64,000 nt of DNA, from NCBI RefSeq assembly GCF_014643735.1, contig NZ_BMKA01000003.1:540000-603999 (forward strand), written 5' to 3'. This stretch comes from Neptunicoccus cionae. GTDB lineage: Bacteria > Pseudomonadota > Alphaproteobacteria > Rhodobacterales > Rhodobacteraceae. Numbering within the stretch: the first letter of the stretch is position 1; each line of letters begins with the position of its first letter. The notes beneath the pieces are model-generated. The model did no database searches. It saw only the letters and a program-made list of their open reading frames with translations, and was not told the DNA's origin. Shown here piece by piece: positions 36,345 to 47,231 of this stretch. Position numbers and translations under genes: made by a program.

Positions 36345-37052
36345 TTATTCGGCGGCTTTGGTGTCTTCTGGAGCGGCGGCTGCCGGGTCGGACGGCGCAT
36401 CAACAGGTTCAGCCGCTGGTTTTGCCTTTGGCTTGGCAGGAGCACGCTTGCGCGGGGCAGCTTTCTTCACAGGTTTAGCGGGTTTGCTTTCCGGTGTTTC
36501 AACCAGATTGCTTTCGTCTTCCTTCCCTGGAAACAGATCATCGCTTTGCGGAATGGACGGTTGGTCACCTGACGGGTCAACCGCTGCTGGCGCGGCTGCG
36601 TTGTTCCCGCCACCGTTGCCATTGGCGTCCTGCGCAGGTTTCTTGTCCTGCTGCTGGTTGTTCTGCTGACCGTTGTTTTGGTTGTTCTGTTGGTTCTGGC
36701 CCTGATTTTGGCCACCACCCTGATTGTTGTTCTGCTGGTTTTGGTTGTTGTTTTGCTGGTTCTGGCGCTGCGCTTCCTGTTGTTCGCGGCGCTGATCCAT
36801 TTCCTTCTGGGCCTCGCCCAACAGGCGGACATAGTGCTCGGCATGCTGGAGGAAATTCTCCGCTGCAACACGGTCACCCGAAAGTTGGGCATCGCGGGAC
36901 AGGGTCTGGTATTTCTCGATAATCTGCTGGGGCGTTCCGCGCACCTTACCGTCGGGGCCGGAACTGTCGAACACCCGATTTACCACATTCCCGAGATTGG
37001 AACGGTTGGAACGGTTTTTGTTGCGCGAGCGCGATTTGCTAGAAGATCTCAT
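36345..37052 (-). CDS. DUF4167 protein with long Asn/Gln-rich tract
   Basis: The 235-residue protein has a very basic Ser/Arg/Asn N-terminus (MRSSSKSRSRNKNRSNRSN) and a conserved DUF4167 domain (about 20-90; VFDSSGPDGKVRGTPQQIIEKYQTL, then AENFLQHAEHYVRLL). It continues with a tract of about 55 residues made almost entirely of Gln and Asn with some Gly (about 92-148), then a Lys/Ala/Pro-rich tail. The composition suggests RNA binding and possible phase separation. Function is not established for the family. It follows prmC on the same strand after about 210 bases. Confidence 0.85.
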   Translation of the reverse strand: MRSSSKSRSRNKNRSNRSNLGNVVNRVFDSSGPDGKVRGTPQQIIEKYQTLSRDAQLSGDRVAAENFLQHAEHYVRLLGEAQKEMDQRREQQEAQRQNQQNNNQNQQNNNQGGGQNQGQNQQNNQNNGQQNNQQQDKKPAQDANGNGGGNNAAAPAAVDPSGDQPSIPQSDDLFPGKEDESNLVETPESKPAKPVKKAAPRKRAPAKPKAKPAAEPVDAPSDPAAAAPEDTKAAE

Positions 37053-37261
37053 ATGATCCGAGTACCTTTTTCGTCTTTGATTTTGAGCAGTCTTCGGAAA
37101 GACCTAAAGTCCAGATGCCTATTTGGATGCTAGGGGATGAGAACCGACCGGTTCCATCATCCGATAGGCCAAAGTACAATGGCAAAGGTTCCTATGACAA
37201 GCGGAAATGCGGCATAATCGGGCGCTATAGCATTATTTTTATGCATTTTGCCGATTTTCGC

Positions 37262-38095
37262 CTAGGAAACGGCAACAATCCGGTCGTGACCAGCCAAATC
37301 CTTGTGAAGGTTAACCTCTTTGAAACCCGCATCCTTGAATATAGCCGTAACATCGGGTCCCTGTTTGTATCCGATCTCAAACAGTGCCCGTCCTTCGGGG
37401 GCCTTAAAACCGGCTAAACCTTCGGCAATGATCCGATAGGCGGACAGTCCATCCCCCCCCGGCGTCAGCGCCATGTGGGGTTCGTAATCGCGCACGTCTG
37501 ACGACAATTCATTCATTTCGGCAGCGGTAATATAGGGCGGATTACTAACGATCAGATCGAACGCCCCCTCCAGCCCGTTGAACCAGTCCGCAGTAGCGAA
37601 GCTGGCACGTTCGGTCAGGCCTAGCGTGTTCGCGTTCTCCTGCGCGACTTCCAATGCCTTTTCAGACATATCCGTCCCCAAACCTACAGCATCGGGAAAT
37701 TCCGCCAGAAGCGACAGCAGTATACAGCCCGAACCGGTGCCTAGGTCCAGAATACGACGCGGCGCAGTCCCCTGCAGGGCCAGTTCGATCAGCGTTTCGG
37801 TGTCCGGACGAGGGTCGAGAACATCCGCGGTGACCTTGAAATCGTGTTTCCAGAACGCCCGTTTGCCAATGATGTGGGACACCGGTTCATGAGCGGCGCG
37901 ACGTTTAATCATATGCTCGAAGTGAGACACCTGCGTCGGCGTAATCGTGCGTGACAGCTCCAGTGTTAACCGGTCAGTTTCAACGCCAAGCATATGGGCC
38001 ATCAGTATACGGGCGTCGCGGCTGGCGCCCTCTCCGATCGCCCCATTCAACAAACGCGTGCCGCTGCGCAGTACCATAGATGCGGTCTGAATCAT
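37262..38095 (-). CDS. prmC: Release factor glutamine methyltransferase
   Basis: Methylates the GGQ glutamine of RF1 and RF2. The 277-residue protein has an N-terminal helical domain, the SAM motif [15 protein letters not shown] and the catalytic NPPY ([11 protein letters not shown]). The prfA stop overlaps the start by four bases (ATGA), so enzyme and substrate are translationally coupled, a widespread arrangement. No unusual features. Confidence 0.96.
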   Translation of the reverse strand: MIQTASMVLRSGTRLLNGAIGEGASRDARILMAHMLGVETDRLTLELSRTITPTQVSHFEHMIKRRAAHEPVSHIIGKRAFWKHDFKVTADVLDPRPDTETLIELALQGTAPRRILDLGTGSGCILLSLLAEFPDAVGLGTDMSEKALEVAQENANTLGLTERASFATADWFNGLEGAFDLIVSNPPYITAAEMNELSSDVRDYEPHMALTPGGDGLSAYRIIAEGLAGFKAPEGRALFEIGYKQGPDVTAIFKDAGFKEVNLHKDLAGHDRIVAVS

Positions 38096-39147
38096 GGGTC
38101 CATCTCTGCCAGTTTTGCCGCCTGATCGTCAGCGATCAGCGCGTCAATAATCTCGTCAAGATCCCCCTGCATCACCTGATCCAGCTTATAAAGTGTCAGG
38201 TTAATACGGTGATCCGTCAGCCGTCCCTGCGGGAAGTTATAGGTGCGGATACGTTCGGACCGATCCCCCGACCCGACTTGCCCCTTTCGGCTGGCGGCCC
38301 GTTCTTCGTCAGCCTGCTGGCGTTTAAGATCATAAAGCCGCGTGCGCAGAACCTGCATGGCAATCTCGCGATTGCGATGCTGGGATTTCTCGGCACTGAC
38401 CACCATGATGTTGGTGGGAATATGCAAGATACGCACAGCGGAATCTGTGGTGTTCACGTGCTGCCCGCCGGACCCCGACGCCCGCATGGTATCAATGCGG
38501 ATATCCGTGGCGGGGATGTCGATGTCCACCTCCTGCGCTTCGGGCAGAACCGCAACTGTCGCCGCAGAGGTATGCACGCGGCCGCCACTTTCCGTAACAG
38601 GAACCCGCTGCACACGGTGCACACCGCTTTCAAATTTCAGGCGTGCAAACACCCCCTGCCCTTTAACGTTTATGACCGCTTCTCTTAACCCGCCAAGCTC
38701 GGTCGCGCTTTCCTCCATCACCTCAAACTTCCAGCCCGCCCCTTCGGCGTAACGTTGGTACATGCGCAGAAGATCACCGGCAAACAAGGCCGCTTCATCC
38801 CCGCCAGTACCGGCACGAATTTCCAGAATGGCAGAGCGTTCGTCCGCTTCGTCCTTGGGGATCAGTGTCAGCTGCACCGCATGTTCCAGCGCTGGCAAAC
38901 TGTCCTGCAAAGCTGGCAATTCCTCGGCTGCGAGTTCGCGCATTTCGGGGTCTGCCATCATATCCTCGGCCTCTGCAATATCTTGCAAAAGCGTCTGGTA
39001 TTGCACGATCTTTTCCACCACAGGGCGCAGATCGGCGTATTCTTTGGACAGGGCCGCAAAGTCATCGCTGGCGCCACCATCAGACATCTTGGCTTCCAGA
39101 AAAGCAAAGCGCTGTTTTATCTGTTCGAGTTTTTCTATCGGGATCAT
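38092..39147 (-). CDS. prfA: Peptide chain release factor 1
   Basis: Terminates translation at UAA and UAG. The 351-residue RF1 has the codon-recognition tripeptide PVT (in RVPVTESGG) and the peptidyl-hydrolysis GGQ (in [14 protein letters not shown]). The ATG at 39147 ([14 protein letters not shown]) was chosen because it matches the family N-terminus; the upstream extension runs through the divergent small gene and has no coding character. prmC overlaps its end. Confidence 0.96.
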   Translation of the reverse strand: MIPIEKLEQIKQRFAFLEAKMSDGGASDDFAALSKEYADLRPVVEKIVQYQTLLQDIAEAEDMMADPEMRELAAEELPALQDSLPALEHAVQLTLIPKDEADERSAILEIRAGTGGDEAALFAGDLLRMYQRYAEGAGWKFEVMEESATELGGLREAVINVKGQGVFARLKFESGVHRVQRVPVTESGGRVHTSAATVAVLPEAQEVDIDIPATDIRIDTMRASGSGGQHVNTTDSAVRILHIPTNIMVVSAEKSQHRNREIAMQVLRTRLYDLKRQQADEERAASRKGQVGSGDRSERIRTYNFPQGRLTDHRINLTLYKLDQVMQGDLDEIIDALIADDQAAKLAEMDP

Positions 39148-39224
39148 AGAGGTGAAATCACCCGCGTCAGGCCGCAGGTCAAGCAGTAAGTGACAAATCG
39201 GCGGAAATCCCGTATAATCAGGGG

Positions 39225-39518
39225 ATGAGAACCGCTTTGATGACCGGTTTGCTCGTTTCGGCCCTCGGGTCGGCCGCACTTGCGCAACATGCCGATGTGA
39301 CATGGCCCGACTGTTATTGCACCGATAAAACCGGGGCACGGGTGGAATTGGGCGAAGTCATCTGCCTGCGGGTTGACGGGCGGGATTTTCAGGCCCGCTG
39401 CGAAATGTCCCTTAACAACCCCATGTGGCGGGACACCGGACAGGGGTGCCTGTCATCGCGCAACGACATTCCGCAATTGTCCAAGCCAGTCTTTCACGCG
39501 GGCCTTGTTCACCCCTAG
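39225..39518 (+). CDS. Small secreted cysteine-containing protein, unknown
   Basis: I do not recognise a named family. The 97-residue precursor has a clear Sec signal peptide ([20 protein letters not shown]) and a short mature domain with five cysteines (PDCYC, ICLRV, RCEMS, GCLSS). Its motif [17 protein letters not shown] looks structured. The gene diverges from prfA and its last 66 bases are antisense to the DUF1499 gene. Signal peptide, cysteines and good coding character support it being real. Disulfide-stabilised periplasmic protein is the safest description. Confidence 0.72.
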   Translation: MRTALMTGLLVSALGSAALAQHADVTWPDCYCTDKTGARVELGEVICLRVDGRDFQARCEMSLNNPMWRDTGQGCLSSRNDIPQLSKPVFHAGLVHP

Positions 39519-39908
39519 ATCAGACCGGCCAAAGCGCGAGCGAGAATAGACCAGCAGCGCGGATTTATTTGCGTCAACCGGTTCGATCCGGATGGAAATA
39601 TAATCGGGATACCCCATCAATTTGCTGCGCTGCACATAGGTGATCCAGTAGTCATTATCCGCTTCTGTCAGAACGCTGACCCGAGGCTGGGACATAGCCA
39701 CCTTATGAAACGCAGTGGCGAGTTTGGCTGGCGAAATGTCAAAGATTTCCGCCGCAGCATCTCCCCCATCGCGCATCAGAAACTGGTTGGGCTTGGCGGT
39801 CTTTTGCACGATAGCAGGATCTTTATGCCACACCGACGGATCGCTTGGCGCGAAGCGGAACCACAACAAGGCCGCGACAATCACTGCAATCAGAAACCAA
39901 CTCAGCAT
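39453..39908 (-). CDS. DUF1499 membrane-anchored protein
   Basis: A 151-residue protein starting MLSWFLIAVIVAALLWF (one transmembrane anchor), then a DUF1499 domain: SDPSVWHKDP, AAAEIFDISPAKLATAFHKVA, and YWITYVQRSKLMGYPDYISIRIEP. The N-terminal eight codons of the longer frame were dropped because the hydrophobic anchor fits the later ATG. Function is unknown. It lies 25 bases upstream of nothing else on its strand except ispG, whose stop lies near the start of this gene; the 3' end overlaps the facing small secreted gene. Confidence 0.78.
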   Translation of the reverse strand: MLSWFLIAVIVAALLWFRFAPSDPSVWHKDPAIVQKTAKPNQFLMRDGGDAAAEIFDISPAKLATAFHKVAMSQPRVSVLTEADNDYWITYVQRSKLMGYPDYISIRIEPVDANKSALLVYSRSRFGRSDLGVNKARVKDWLGQLRNVVAR

Positions 39909-39933
39909 CACGACTCCTCTTTTGTATGGCACC

Positions 39934-41061
39934 CTATTCGGCAGCCTTGGTTAATTCTTCGGATTCAATCTGCGCAGCACGGTTTTCGACCTGCTCTACA
40001 ATATGTTCAACCATCTGATCGTTGGACATCTTATGGCTCTGTGCACCAGCCAGATAGACCATTCCCGATCCGGCACCGCCGCCCGTGAAACCCACATCCG
40101 TCATCAGCGCCTCCCCCGGTCCGTTAACAACACAGCCGATAATCGACAGGCTCATCGGGGTTTTGATATGTTCGAGCCGCTTTTCAAGGATTTCAACGGT
40201 TTTAATCACGTCAAACCCCTGCCGCGCGCAGGACGGGCAGGAAATGATGTTCACACCGCGATGCCGCAACCCGAGCGATTTCAGAATTTCAAACCCGACT
40301 TTGACCTCTTCCACCGGATCGGCAGACAGGCTGACCCGCAGGGTATCGCCGATGCCCATCCACAAAAGATTGCCCAGTCCGATGGCAGATTTAATGGTGC
40401 CGGATGTCAGCCCCCCTGCCTCGGTGATGCCAAGATGGATCGGCGCGTCGGTGGCTTCGGCCAGCCCCTGATAGGCCGCAGCCGCCATGAACACATCCGA
40501 CGCCTTCACGCTGATCTTATATTCGCGGAAATTGTTGTCATCGAGGATACGCATGTGATCGAGACCGCTCTCGATCATCGCATCAGGACAAGGTTCGCCG
40601 TATTTGTCGAGCAAGTGTTTCTCAAGCGAACCGGCATTCACACCGATCCGAATGGAACACCCGTGATCGCGCGCAGCAGCGACGACCTCGCGCACCCGTT
40701 CGGGGCTGCCGATGTTGCCCGGATTGATCCGCAGACAGGCTGCACCTGCCTCGGCCGCTTCGATCGCGCGCTTATAGTGGAAATGGATATCCGCCACCAA
40801 AGGCACAGGACTTTCCCGTACGATATCGTGCATGGCTTTCGTGCTGGCCTCATCCGGACAGGACACGCGCACAATATCGGCCCCTGCGTCTGCACAGGCC
40901 TGAATCTGATTGATCGTCGCCGCCGCGTCATGGGTCAGCGTGTTGGTCATGGTTTGCACCGAGATCGGCGCATCGCCCCCGACAGGCACAGACCCCACAT
41001 GGATCTGGCGGGATTGACGGCGGTAAATATTGCGCCACGGGCGCACGGCATTCAGGGACAT
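39934..41061 (-). CDS. ispG: 4-hydroxy-3-methylbut-2-en-1-yl diphosphate synthase
   Basis: Fe-S reductase of the MEP isoprenoid pathway (GcpE). The 375-residue protein contains [12 protein letters not shown] near the N-terminus, [21 protein letters not shown], and the cluster cysteines in [13 protein letters not shown] plus [10 protein letters not shown]. The shorter bacterial form lacks the plant-type insert. It is followed on the same strand by the DUF1499 gene and preceded by the RodZ-like gene after 79 bases. Confidence 0.96.
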   Translation of the reverse strand: MSLNAVRPWRNIYRRQSRQIHVGSVPVGGDAPISVQTMTNTLTHDAAATINQIQACADAGADIVRVSCPDEASTKAMHDIVRESPVPLVADIHFHYKRAIEAAEAGAACLRINPGNIGSPERVREVVAAARDHGCSIRIGVNAGSLEKHLLDKYGEPCPDAMIESGLDHMRILDDNNFREYKISVKASDVFMAAAAYQGLAEATDAPIHLGITEAGGLTSGTIKSAIGLGNLLWMGIGDTLRVSLSADPVEEVKVGFEILKSLGLRHRGVNIISCPSCARQGFDVIKTVEILEKRLEHIKTPMSLSIIGCVVNGPGEALMTDVGFTGGGAGSGMVYLAGAQSHKMSNDQMVEHIVEQVENRAAQIESEELTKAAE

Positions 41062-41140
41062 AGGATTTCCTGACGTGTATTCGGTTTCTACTGCATATAG
41101 GGTGTTTTACATGCAGCGACGAGTGCTGCAATGCCGCAGA

Positions 41141-42322
41141 TCAGTTTGATCCGCTTGCGTCGGCCACAGGGTTCATCCCGTTAAGGGGCGGTGCCAGTGG
41201 CGTGGTGAACAAATCGGTGGCCAAGGCCATAGTTTCGCTCACATTATCTTTACCCAATGCCACATCGCGCACGACCCCACCGCGGTTCCCGACCGGACCA
41301 TAGGTGTTGTCCCCGACCATCACAAAAACCGCACCGGCATTACCAGCACGCAGCTTGGCGCCGTCCACATCGCTCGGGATGCGGTAGCGTTCGCCAGCGT
41401 CGAGGATCTTTTCGAACAGGACAGAGCCGTCGTCAAAATAGACGCGAATCCACGCCGGTTTCAGCGCGACCACATCCACAGGGGGCGGGCCCTCGGCAAC
41501 CACACGCGGCGCAACTTCTTCTACCTGTTCCACCACAGGGGGATGCACATTGTGTATTTGCAGATCGGCATAAGCCCCGAGGCTACCGGCATTGAAGGAC
41601 GAAATCGGTGCGTCCCGCGCCACCATTTGGGGCACTTCCAGTTCGGTCGGGCGGTAAAGCTGATCCAGATTTGAGGTCTGGAAATCCGATGTCGGGTTCA
41701 ATGCCACCACGTTATCCCGCTGGGACGTAGGTTCAATCGGCAGGGTCGCCACTTCGGAAGTGACGCCGGGGGTCTGGTTCACCGGAACGAACTGCACGCG
41801 CTGGACTTCTTGCAGGACTGCCCAACTGCCATAGCCGAGCCCCCCGACCAAAAGAGCCAAAACCAGAACCGAGCCGAGCGCAGAGGGTGAGATATTGCTC
41901 AGGAAACCGGCGGATTGCGGGGTCATTGGAATGCGGGGCCGCGCAATCGGATCCGCAGTAGCAGGCCGTACCGGCGTATGGAGCAAGGCTGCGGATTTAT
42001 TGGCCAGTGAATTGGGCTTCAGTTCTGAATGCACACCGCTAAAGCCGCTTTCTTCACAAAAGCGAACGAAACATTCATCCGGATCCATCTCGAGATAGCG
42101 GGCGTAGGACCGCACGTAGCCGGCAATAAACCCTTGGGTCTGAAAGACCGAAGGGTCACAATTTTCGATGGCAGAAATGTAGGTGGCTTTGATCCGCAGA
42201 TCCCGTTGGACATCCAGCAGGGATTTGCCAAGTGTGGCTCGCTCTCCGCGCATTTGATCCCCGAGTGTTACCTCGAACGTATCAAAGCCGCGTGGCTGTT
42301 GTTTCCCAAAGCCCTTGTCCAT
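41141..42322 (-). CDS. RodZ-like helix-turn-helix membrane protein (HTH_25 / DUF4115)
   Basis: Bitopic protein of about 393 residues: an N-terminal cytoplasmic HTH_25 domain (GDQMRGERATLGKSLLDVQRDLRI, then KATYISAIENCDPSVF and GFIAGYVRSYARYL), a transmembrane segment near VLVLALLVGGLGYGSWAV, and a periplasmic C-terminal DUF4115 domain (AWIRVYFDDGSVLFEKILDAGERYRIP). This is the architecture of RodZ, the MreB-linked shape factor. ATG at 42322 is favoured by AGG sites upstream; an ATG 18 codons earlier remains possible. Its place next to ispG is the usual rodZ-ispG neighbourhood. Confidence 0.85.
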   Translation of the reverse strand: MDKGFGKQQPRGFDTFEVTLGDQMRGERATLGKSLLDVQRDLRIKATYISAIENCDPSVFQTQGFIAGYVRSYARYLEMDPDECFVRFCEESGFSGVHSELKPNSLANKSAALLHTPVRPATADPIARPRIPMTPQSAGFLSNISPSALGSVLVLALLVGGLGYGSWAVLQEVQRVQFVPVNQTPGVTSEVATLPIEPTSQRDNVVALNPTSDFQTSNLDQLYRPTELEVPQMVARDAPISSFNAGSLGAYADLQIHNVHPPVVEQVEEVAPRVVAEGPPPVDVVALKPAWIRVYFDDGSVLFEKILDAGERYRIPSDVDGAKLRAGNAGAVFVMVGDNTYGPVGNRGGVVRDVALGKDNVSETMALATDLFTTPLAPPLNGMNPVADASGSN

Positions 42323-42517
42323 CCAACCTGCCTGACCCCTTGCGTCCGGATATTGATTTTGCGGTTGCCCCCGCATCGGACGATTCGTTCATCCGTTGTT
42401 ATATTGCATCTCTACCACAGGATACGATTTTTGTGCACCCCCGTGCATAAAAATTGTTGCATTTTGGAAGGTGGCGAAAAACCGCTCAATACTTAAGAGT
42501 TTTGGACAGCCGGAAGG

Positions 42518-43741
42518 TTACCCAACCATATCCAAACGATTAAGCGCGCAATGCCCCCACAACCCGTCGAGCGCCGAAACCAGAGTGTTGATCATGGCAT
42601 CGGTGTGGACCGGCGATGGCGTAAAGCGCAAACGCTCTGTCCCGCGGGGAACAGTGGGAAAGTTGATAGGCTGGACGTAAATACCATGGTTTTCCAACAG
42701 CATATCCGACAGCATCTTACACTTCACCGGATTGCCCACATGAACAGGAACAATGTGGCTGCCCTGATCATCAAGCGGCAGGTTCAACGCGCGCAGGCGG
42801 GATTTCAACAAAGCCGCCTTTTCCTGATGCAGACCACGCAAAGCGTTGTCTGTTTTAAGGTGTTTGACCGAAGCTGCCGCAGCGGCGGCAACAGCGGGTG
42901 GCAGGGACGTGGTAAAGATAAAGCCCGGCGCATAAGAACGTACCGCATCCGCCAGACGATCAGAGGTTGCAATATACCCCCCCATGACACCATAGGCCTT
43001 CGCCAGAGTGCCATTGATAATGTCGATCCGCCCCGCGAGATTGTCCCGCTCTGTGACGCCCCCCCCGCGCGGACCATAGAGCCCGACGGCGTGAACTTCG
43101 TCGATATAGGTAAGGGCGTTGAATTCATCCGCGAGATCGCAAATTTCTTCGATCGGGGCGAAATCCCCGTCCATCGAGTAAAGCGATTCAAATGCGATCA
43201 GCTTTGGCGTATCGCGAGGCAGCTTTTCCAACAGGCTGCGCAGGTGGTTCACGTCATTATGGGCGAAAACATGTTTCTCGCCAAAGCCGTGGCGGATACC
43301 TTCGATCATGGAGGCGTGGTTCAGCTCATCCGACAGGATAACCAGTCCGGGAAACAGTTTAGGCAACACGGAAAGCGTTGCCTCATTTGCGTTATAGGCA
43401 GAGGTAAACAGCACCGCGCGTTCCTTGCCGTGCAAGTCTGCAAGTTCTAACTCCAGATCGTGGTGATAGGCTGTATTGCCGGAAATATTGCGGGTGCCGC
43501 CCGAACCGGCGCCAGCTTCGTCAGCGGCTGCTTTCAACGCTTCAAGCACCACCGGATGCTGTCCCATACCAAGGTAATCGTTGCCACACCAGACGGTAAT
43601 TTCCGCTTCGCTGCCATCAGGTTTCGACCAGATCGCACGGGGGAACTGCTGGTTCATCCGGCGAATGTTCTGGAACACGCGATACCTGCCTTCGTCATGC
43701 AGGCGGTTCAAAGCGTCGTCGATATGTTGGTCATAATCCAT
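42518..43741 (-). CDS. hemA: 5-aminolevulinate synthase
   Basis: PLP enzyme that joins glycine and succinyl-CoA to give 5-aminolevulinate, the C4 (Shemin) entry to tetrapyrroles typical of alphaproteobacteria. The 407-residue protein contains [37 protein letters not shown] and the PLP lysine in [13 protein letters not shown] (K248). The ATG at 43741 gives the standard N-terminus [14 protein letters not shown]. No FNR-type box (TTGAT-N4-ATCAA) was seen upstream. Siroheme made by CysG further along draws on the same tetrapyrrole pathway. Confidence 0.97.
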   Translation of the reverse strand: MDYDQHIDDALNRLHDEGRYRVFQNIRRMNQQFPRAIWSKPDGSEAEITVWCGNDYLGMGQHPVVLEALKAAADEAGAGSGGTRNISGNTAYHHDLELELADLHGKERAVLFTSAYNANEATLSVLPKLFPGLVILSDELNHASMIEGIRHGFGEKHVFAHNDVNHLRSLLEKLPRDTPKLIAFESLYSMDGDFAPIEEICDLADEFNALTYIDEVHAVGLYGPRGGGVTERDNLAGRIDIINGTLAKAYGVMGGYIATSDRLADAVRSYAPGFIFTTSLPPAVAAAAAASVKHLKTDNALRGLHQEKAALLKSRLRALNLPLDDQGSHIVPVHVGNPVKCKMLSDMLLENHGIYVQPINFPTVPRGTERLRFTPSPVHTDAMINTLVSALDGLWGHCALNRLDMVG

Positions 43742-43958
43742 AGGTGGCACCCAAAAACTGCGGCCCGAACGTCGGGTCGATACCGAGATACGGCATTCTA
43801 ACATGGACAGTTAGACCACAAAACGCCGCATGTGTCAGCCGTTTTTCGAGTTTGGAGCACCCCAAGATCGGCCTGCATACCCTTGGTAAAGATACCTTAT
43901 CCAGCATTTGCCACTTTCAGCACCCTCAACAATTCCGACAACACCTACTGCGGCCTTT

Positions 43959-44468
43959 TCAGTAGATATACCGAATCTGGTCGGTCCAGTACCGTTCCAC
44001 CCGTCGCAGCACCGTATTGATGTTCTGCAATCCGACCTCTCCTATGACATCGTGTCCGCTCATACCACCGGCGTGACGCTCAAACAGATCTGTCACAATA
44101 GACCGGATCTCGCGCCCGCGCTCTGTCAAGCGAACCCGCACCGCACGCCGGTCGATTTCGCAGCGGTGATGGTGCATATACCCTGCTTCCACCAGCTTTT
44201 TGAGATTATAGGACACGTTAGAGCCCTGATAATACCCGCGGGATTTCAGCTCCCCTGCGGTCACTTCATTATCGCCGATGTTAAACAACAACAGCGCCTG
44301 AACGGAATTAATATCCAACAGGCCCAACCTTTCAAATTCATCCTTGATCACATCAAGCAGCAACCGGTGGAGCCGCTCCACCATCGAGAGGGTTTCCAGA
44401 TAGGAGCCGAGAAAATCCCTGCCCTTTTTGTCTGCTTCAGTTGTGTCTACAGTTGCATGAATGCTCAT
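43959..44468 (-). CDS. MarR family winged-helix regulator
   Basis: A 169-residue regulator with a helical dimerisation region, the wing around LKSRGYYQGSNVSYNLKKLVEAGYMHHHRCEIDRRAVRVRLTERG, and C-terminal helices. HRCEIDRRAVRVRLTE is the MarR wing; the recognition helix is GSNVSYNLKKL. The ligand is unknown. It lies upstream of hemA on the same strand, separated by about 217 bases, and has its own upstream region. Regulation of hemA is possible but only inferred from position. Confidence 0.85.
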   Translation of the reverse strand: MSIHATVDTTEADKKGRDFLGSYLETLSMVERLHRLLLDVIKDEFERLGLLDINSVQALLLFNIGDNEVTAGELKSRGYYQGSNVSYNLKKLVEAGYMHHHRCEIDRRAVRVRLTERGREIRSIVTDLFERHAGGMSGHDVIGEVGLQNINTVLRRVERYWTDQIRYIY

Positions 44469-44559
44469 TTTTATTCTCCGCCATTAGCCATTCACAGGCA
44501 GAATCGCGGAAAAGTTCGAACAACTCGTTAAACAGAAGCTATTTTTTTCGAAATTACGA

Positions 44560-44838
44560 CTATCTTACTGACAAATTGTCTAAAATTCGCGTCAATGCGG
44601 GTTTAAATTCGTCCGGAGTGGGGGCAGCACCACTAATCCAAGAATAAAGCACCTGATCCGGCTGGTTCATAAAATGCTCGTGCGCGTCAAGCGCATCTGC
44701 ATCCAGATTGGCCAGTTCCGTATCGGCGAAACGGCCCAAAATCAGGTCCATTTCTTTCATTCCACGCCGCCATGATCGCATCCGCAGTCTGCGCAGGCGG
44801 GTTTCATGGGGTTCGTCTTTGGGGTGCATCTGTTCCAT
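44560..44838 (-). CDS. sdhE: FAD assembly factor SdhE (succinate dehydrogenase flavinylation)
   Basis: A 92-residue protein of the DUF339 family that helps attach FAD covalently to SdhA. The diagnostic RGMKEMDLILGRF motif is at about 25-37, preceded by RRLRMRSWR, and followed by the all-helical core ending in ILDNL. The length matches. The start is either MEQMHPK at 44838 or the ATG three codons later; the first is used. No sdh genes are in the window. Confidence 0.9.
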   Translation of the reverse strand: MEQMHPKDEPHETRLRRLRMRSWRRGMKEMDLILGRFADTELANLDADALDAHEHFMNQPDQVLYSWISGAAPTPDEFKPALTRILDNLSVR

Positions 44839-44948
44839 ACCGCCTTCTAGAGCGGGGGTGCGAGACAGGCAAGACCCGCATTAACAGGGTTTTCCTTGCA
44901 CCCTGCGCAGCGCCCTCCTAAGACAGTGCGGAACACAAGAAGGGGTAA

Positions 44949-46157
<1,209 letters not shown>

Positions 46158-46165
46158 GATTACTT

Positions 46166-46564
46166 ATGGCCGACCTGCAAAACCTGTTCTTTCGTGTTCG
46201 CGAAAATGGCGCGGCGGTGTACCGTGTCGATGCGGAGAACCGCCAGCGCCGTCTGGACATGCAACAAATCGCCGTGGTGAACATTCGGTCCGGCGAAGTG
46301 AAACCGCAAGGGGATCAAATCCCCACTGCAGCAGAGCGCAACGAGATCGACGCTTGGGTTGTGGCACGACGCAAGATTATCGAAGAACGCCGCATCGACG
46401 ATCTGCTGCGCACCACGGACCATCTAAACCTGACCGCGCAATGGGTGCAGACCCGCGCCACGGATGAACAGATCGCGATGTTTGCTGATGATCTTCTGAT
46501 GGCGATGCACGATCTGCGCACAGTGATTGTGCGGCGCAAAGCGGATGGGTTGTCGAAGAAGTAG
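46166..46564 (+). CDS. Conserved-looking hypothetical protein downstream of aminotransferase
   Basis: I recognise no domain. The 132-residue product begins MADLQNLFFRVRENGAAVYRVDAENRQRRLDM, a likely beta-rich segment, and continues with helices rich in Arg, Asp and Glu (EIDAWVVARRKIIEERRIDDLLR). It is soluble, with no signal peptide or membrane segment. It starts eight bases after the aminotransferase stop codon and is probably co-transcribed. Good coding composition and an intact frame argue that it is real. It ends at the repeat shared with position 26810. Confidence 0.75.
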   Translation: MADLQNLFFRVRENGAAVYRVDAENRQRRLDMQQIAVVNIRSGEVKPQGDQIPTAAERNEIDAWVVARRKIIEERRIDDLLRTTDHLNLTAQWVQTRATDEQIAMFADDLLMAMHDLRTVIVRRKADGLSKK

Positions 46565-46574
46565 CCATCCGCTT

Positions 46575-46598
46575 TTTGAGTATTTCTGGAACATTGAA
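46575..46598. repeat. 24-bp intergenic repeat, copy 2
   Basis: TTTGAGTATTTCTGGAACATTGAA, one mismatch from the copy at 26810-26833. It also lies between the stop codons of two convergent genes. The flanks share no further long identity. Confidence 0.75.
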
Positions 46599-46618
46599 GC
46601 CGGATTGGGCTGCGCTGC

Positions 46619-47080
46619 CTAAACTGGGAGAATCGTTGTGCTCTTGATTTCTTCCATTGAAAGTAATGCGGTGACGTTGAAAATTTTCACCTCTGAAATC
46701 AGCGCCTGATAGAAGGTGTCATAGGCTTTCGCGTTGGTAACACGCACTTTCAGGATATAGTCGATGTCCCCTGCAAGACGATGGGCCTCCATCACTTCGG
46801 GGCGTTCCAGCAGGGTTTTCAAAAAGGCGTCTTGCCAGCTCTGATCGTGCTCGGACGTGCGGATAAGCACGAAGAAACAAGCCTCTAGCCCCAACATCTC
46901 GGCATCGACCAAGGTTGTCTGACCACGGATCAACCCCGCCTCGCGCATTTTGCGGATACGGTTCCAGACCGGCGTCTTACTGGCCCCGACTGTGCGGGCG
47001 ATGTCGTCGAGCGACTGGGAGGCATCCTTTTGCAATTCCGCAAGGATTTTCCGGTCCAGAGGGTCTAGGGCGATGGACAT
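46619..47080 (-). CDS. Lrp/AsnC family regulator divergent from the cysG operon
   Basis: A 153-residue feast/famine regulator. N-terminal HTH: LDPLDRKILAELQKDASQSLDDIARTVGASKTPVWNRIRKM; C-terminal RAM domain: HRLAGDIDYILKVRVTNAKAYDTFYQ. Start at 47080 (MSIALDPLDRK) is preferred to an ATG five codons upstream. It faces away from cysG across about 150 bases that hold an inverted repeat, so control of sulfite-reduction genes is a reasonable inference. The effector could be an amino acid such as cysteine, but nothing in the sequence shows this. Confidence 0.87.
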   Translation of the reverse strand: MSIALDPLDRKILAELQKDASQSLDDIARTVGASKTPVWNRIRKMREAGLIRGQTTLVDAEMLGLEACFFVLIRTSEHDQSWQDAFLKTLLERPEVMEAHRLAGDIDYILKVRVTNAKAYDTFYQALISEVKIFNVTALLSMEEIKSTTILPV

Positions 47081-47114
47081 TTTGTCATTCCTCACATTAT
47101 GCGTCGTTTATTCC

Positions 47115-47136
47115 GACTTCTTTCGGTACGGAAGTC
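47115..47136. promoter_or_regulatory. Inverted repeat in the lrp-cysG divergent region
   Basis: GACTTC (47115-47120) and GAAGTC (47131-47136) form a dyad with a 10-base centre; TTCCG (47111-47115) and CGGAA (47129-47133) give a second overlapping dyad. It lies about midway between the divergent starts, a likely operator for the Lrp-type regulator. Confidence 0.4.
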
Positions 47137-47231
47137 ATATATTCCTATTTCACGCCGAAACTGCTTTGTAAATGGAATTTCTTCCTTCAAACCGCTATAT
47201 CGAACCTAACGAATTGAAAGTGGACTGGACG

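Noticed and set aside
37115-37417. A 100-codon plus-strand frame between DUF4167 and prmC
   Set aside because: It overlaps the end of prmC in antisense and has a mixed composition with no signal peptide or domain.
43742-43958. FNR/FnrL box for hemA
   Set aside because: No TTGAT-N4-ATCAA or close variant is present in the upstream region.
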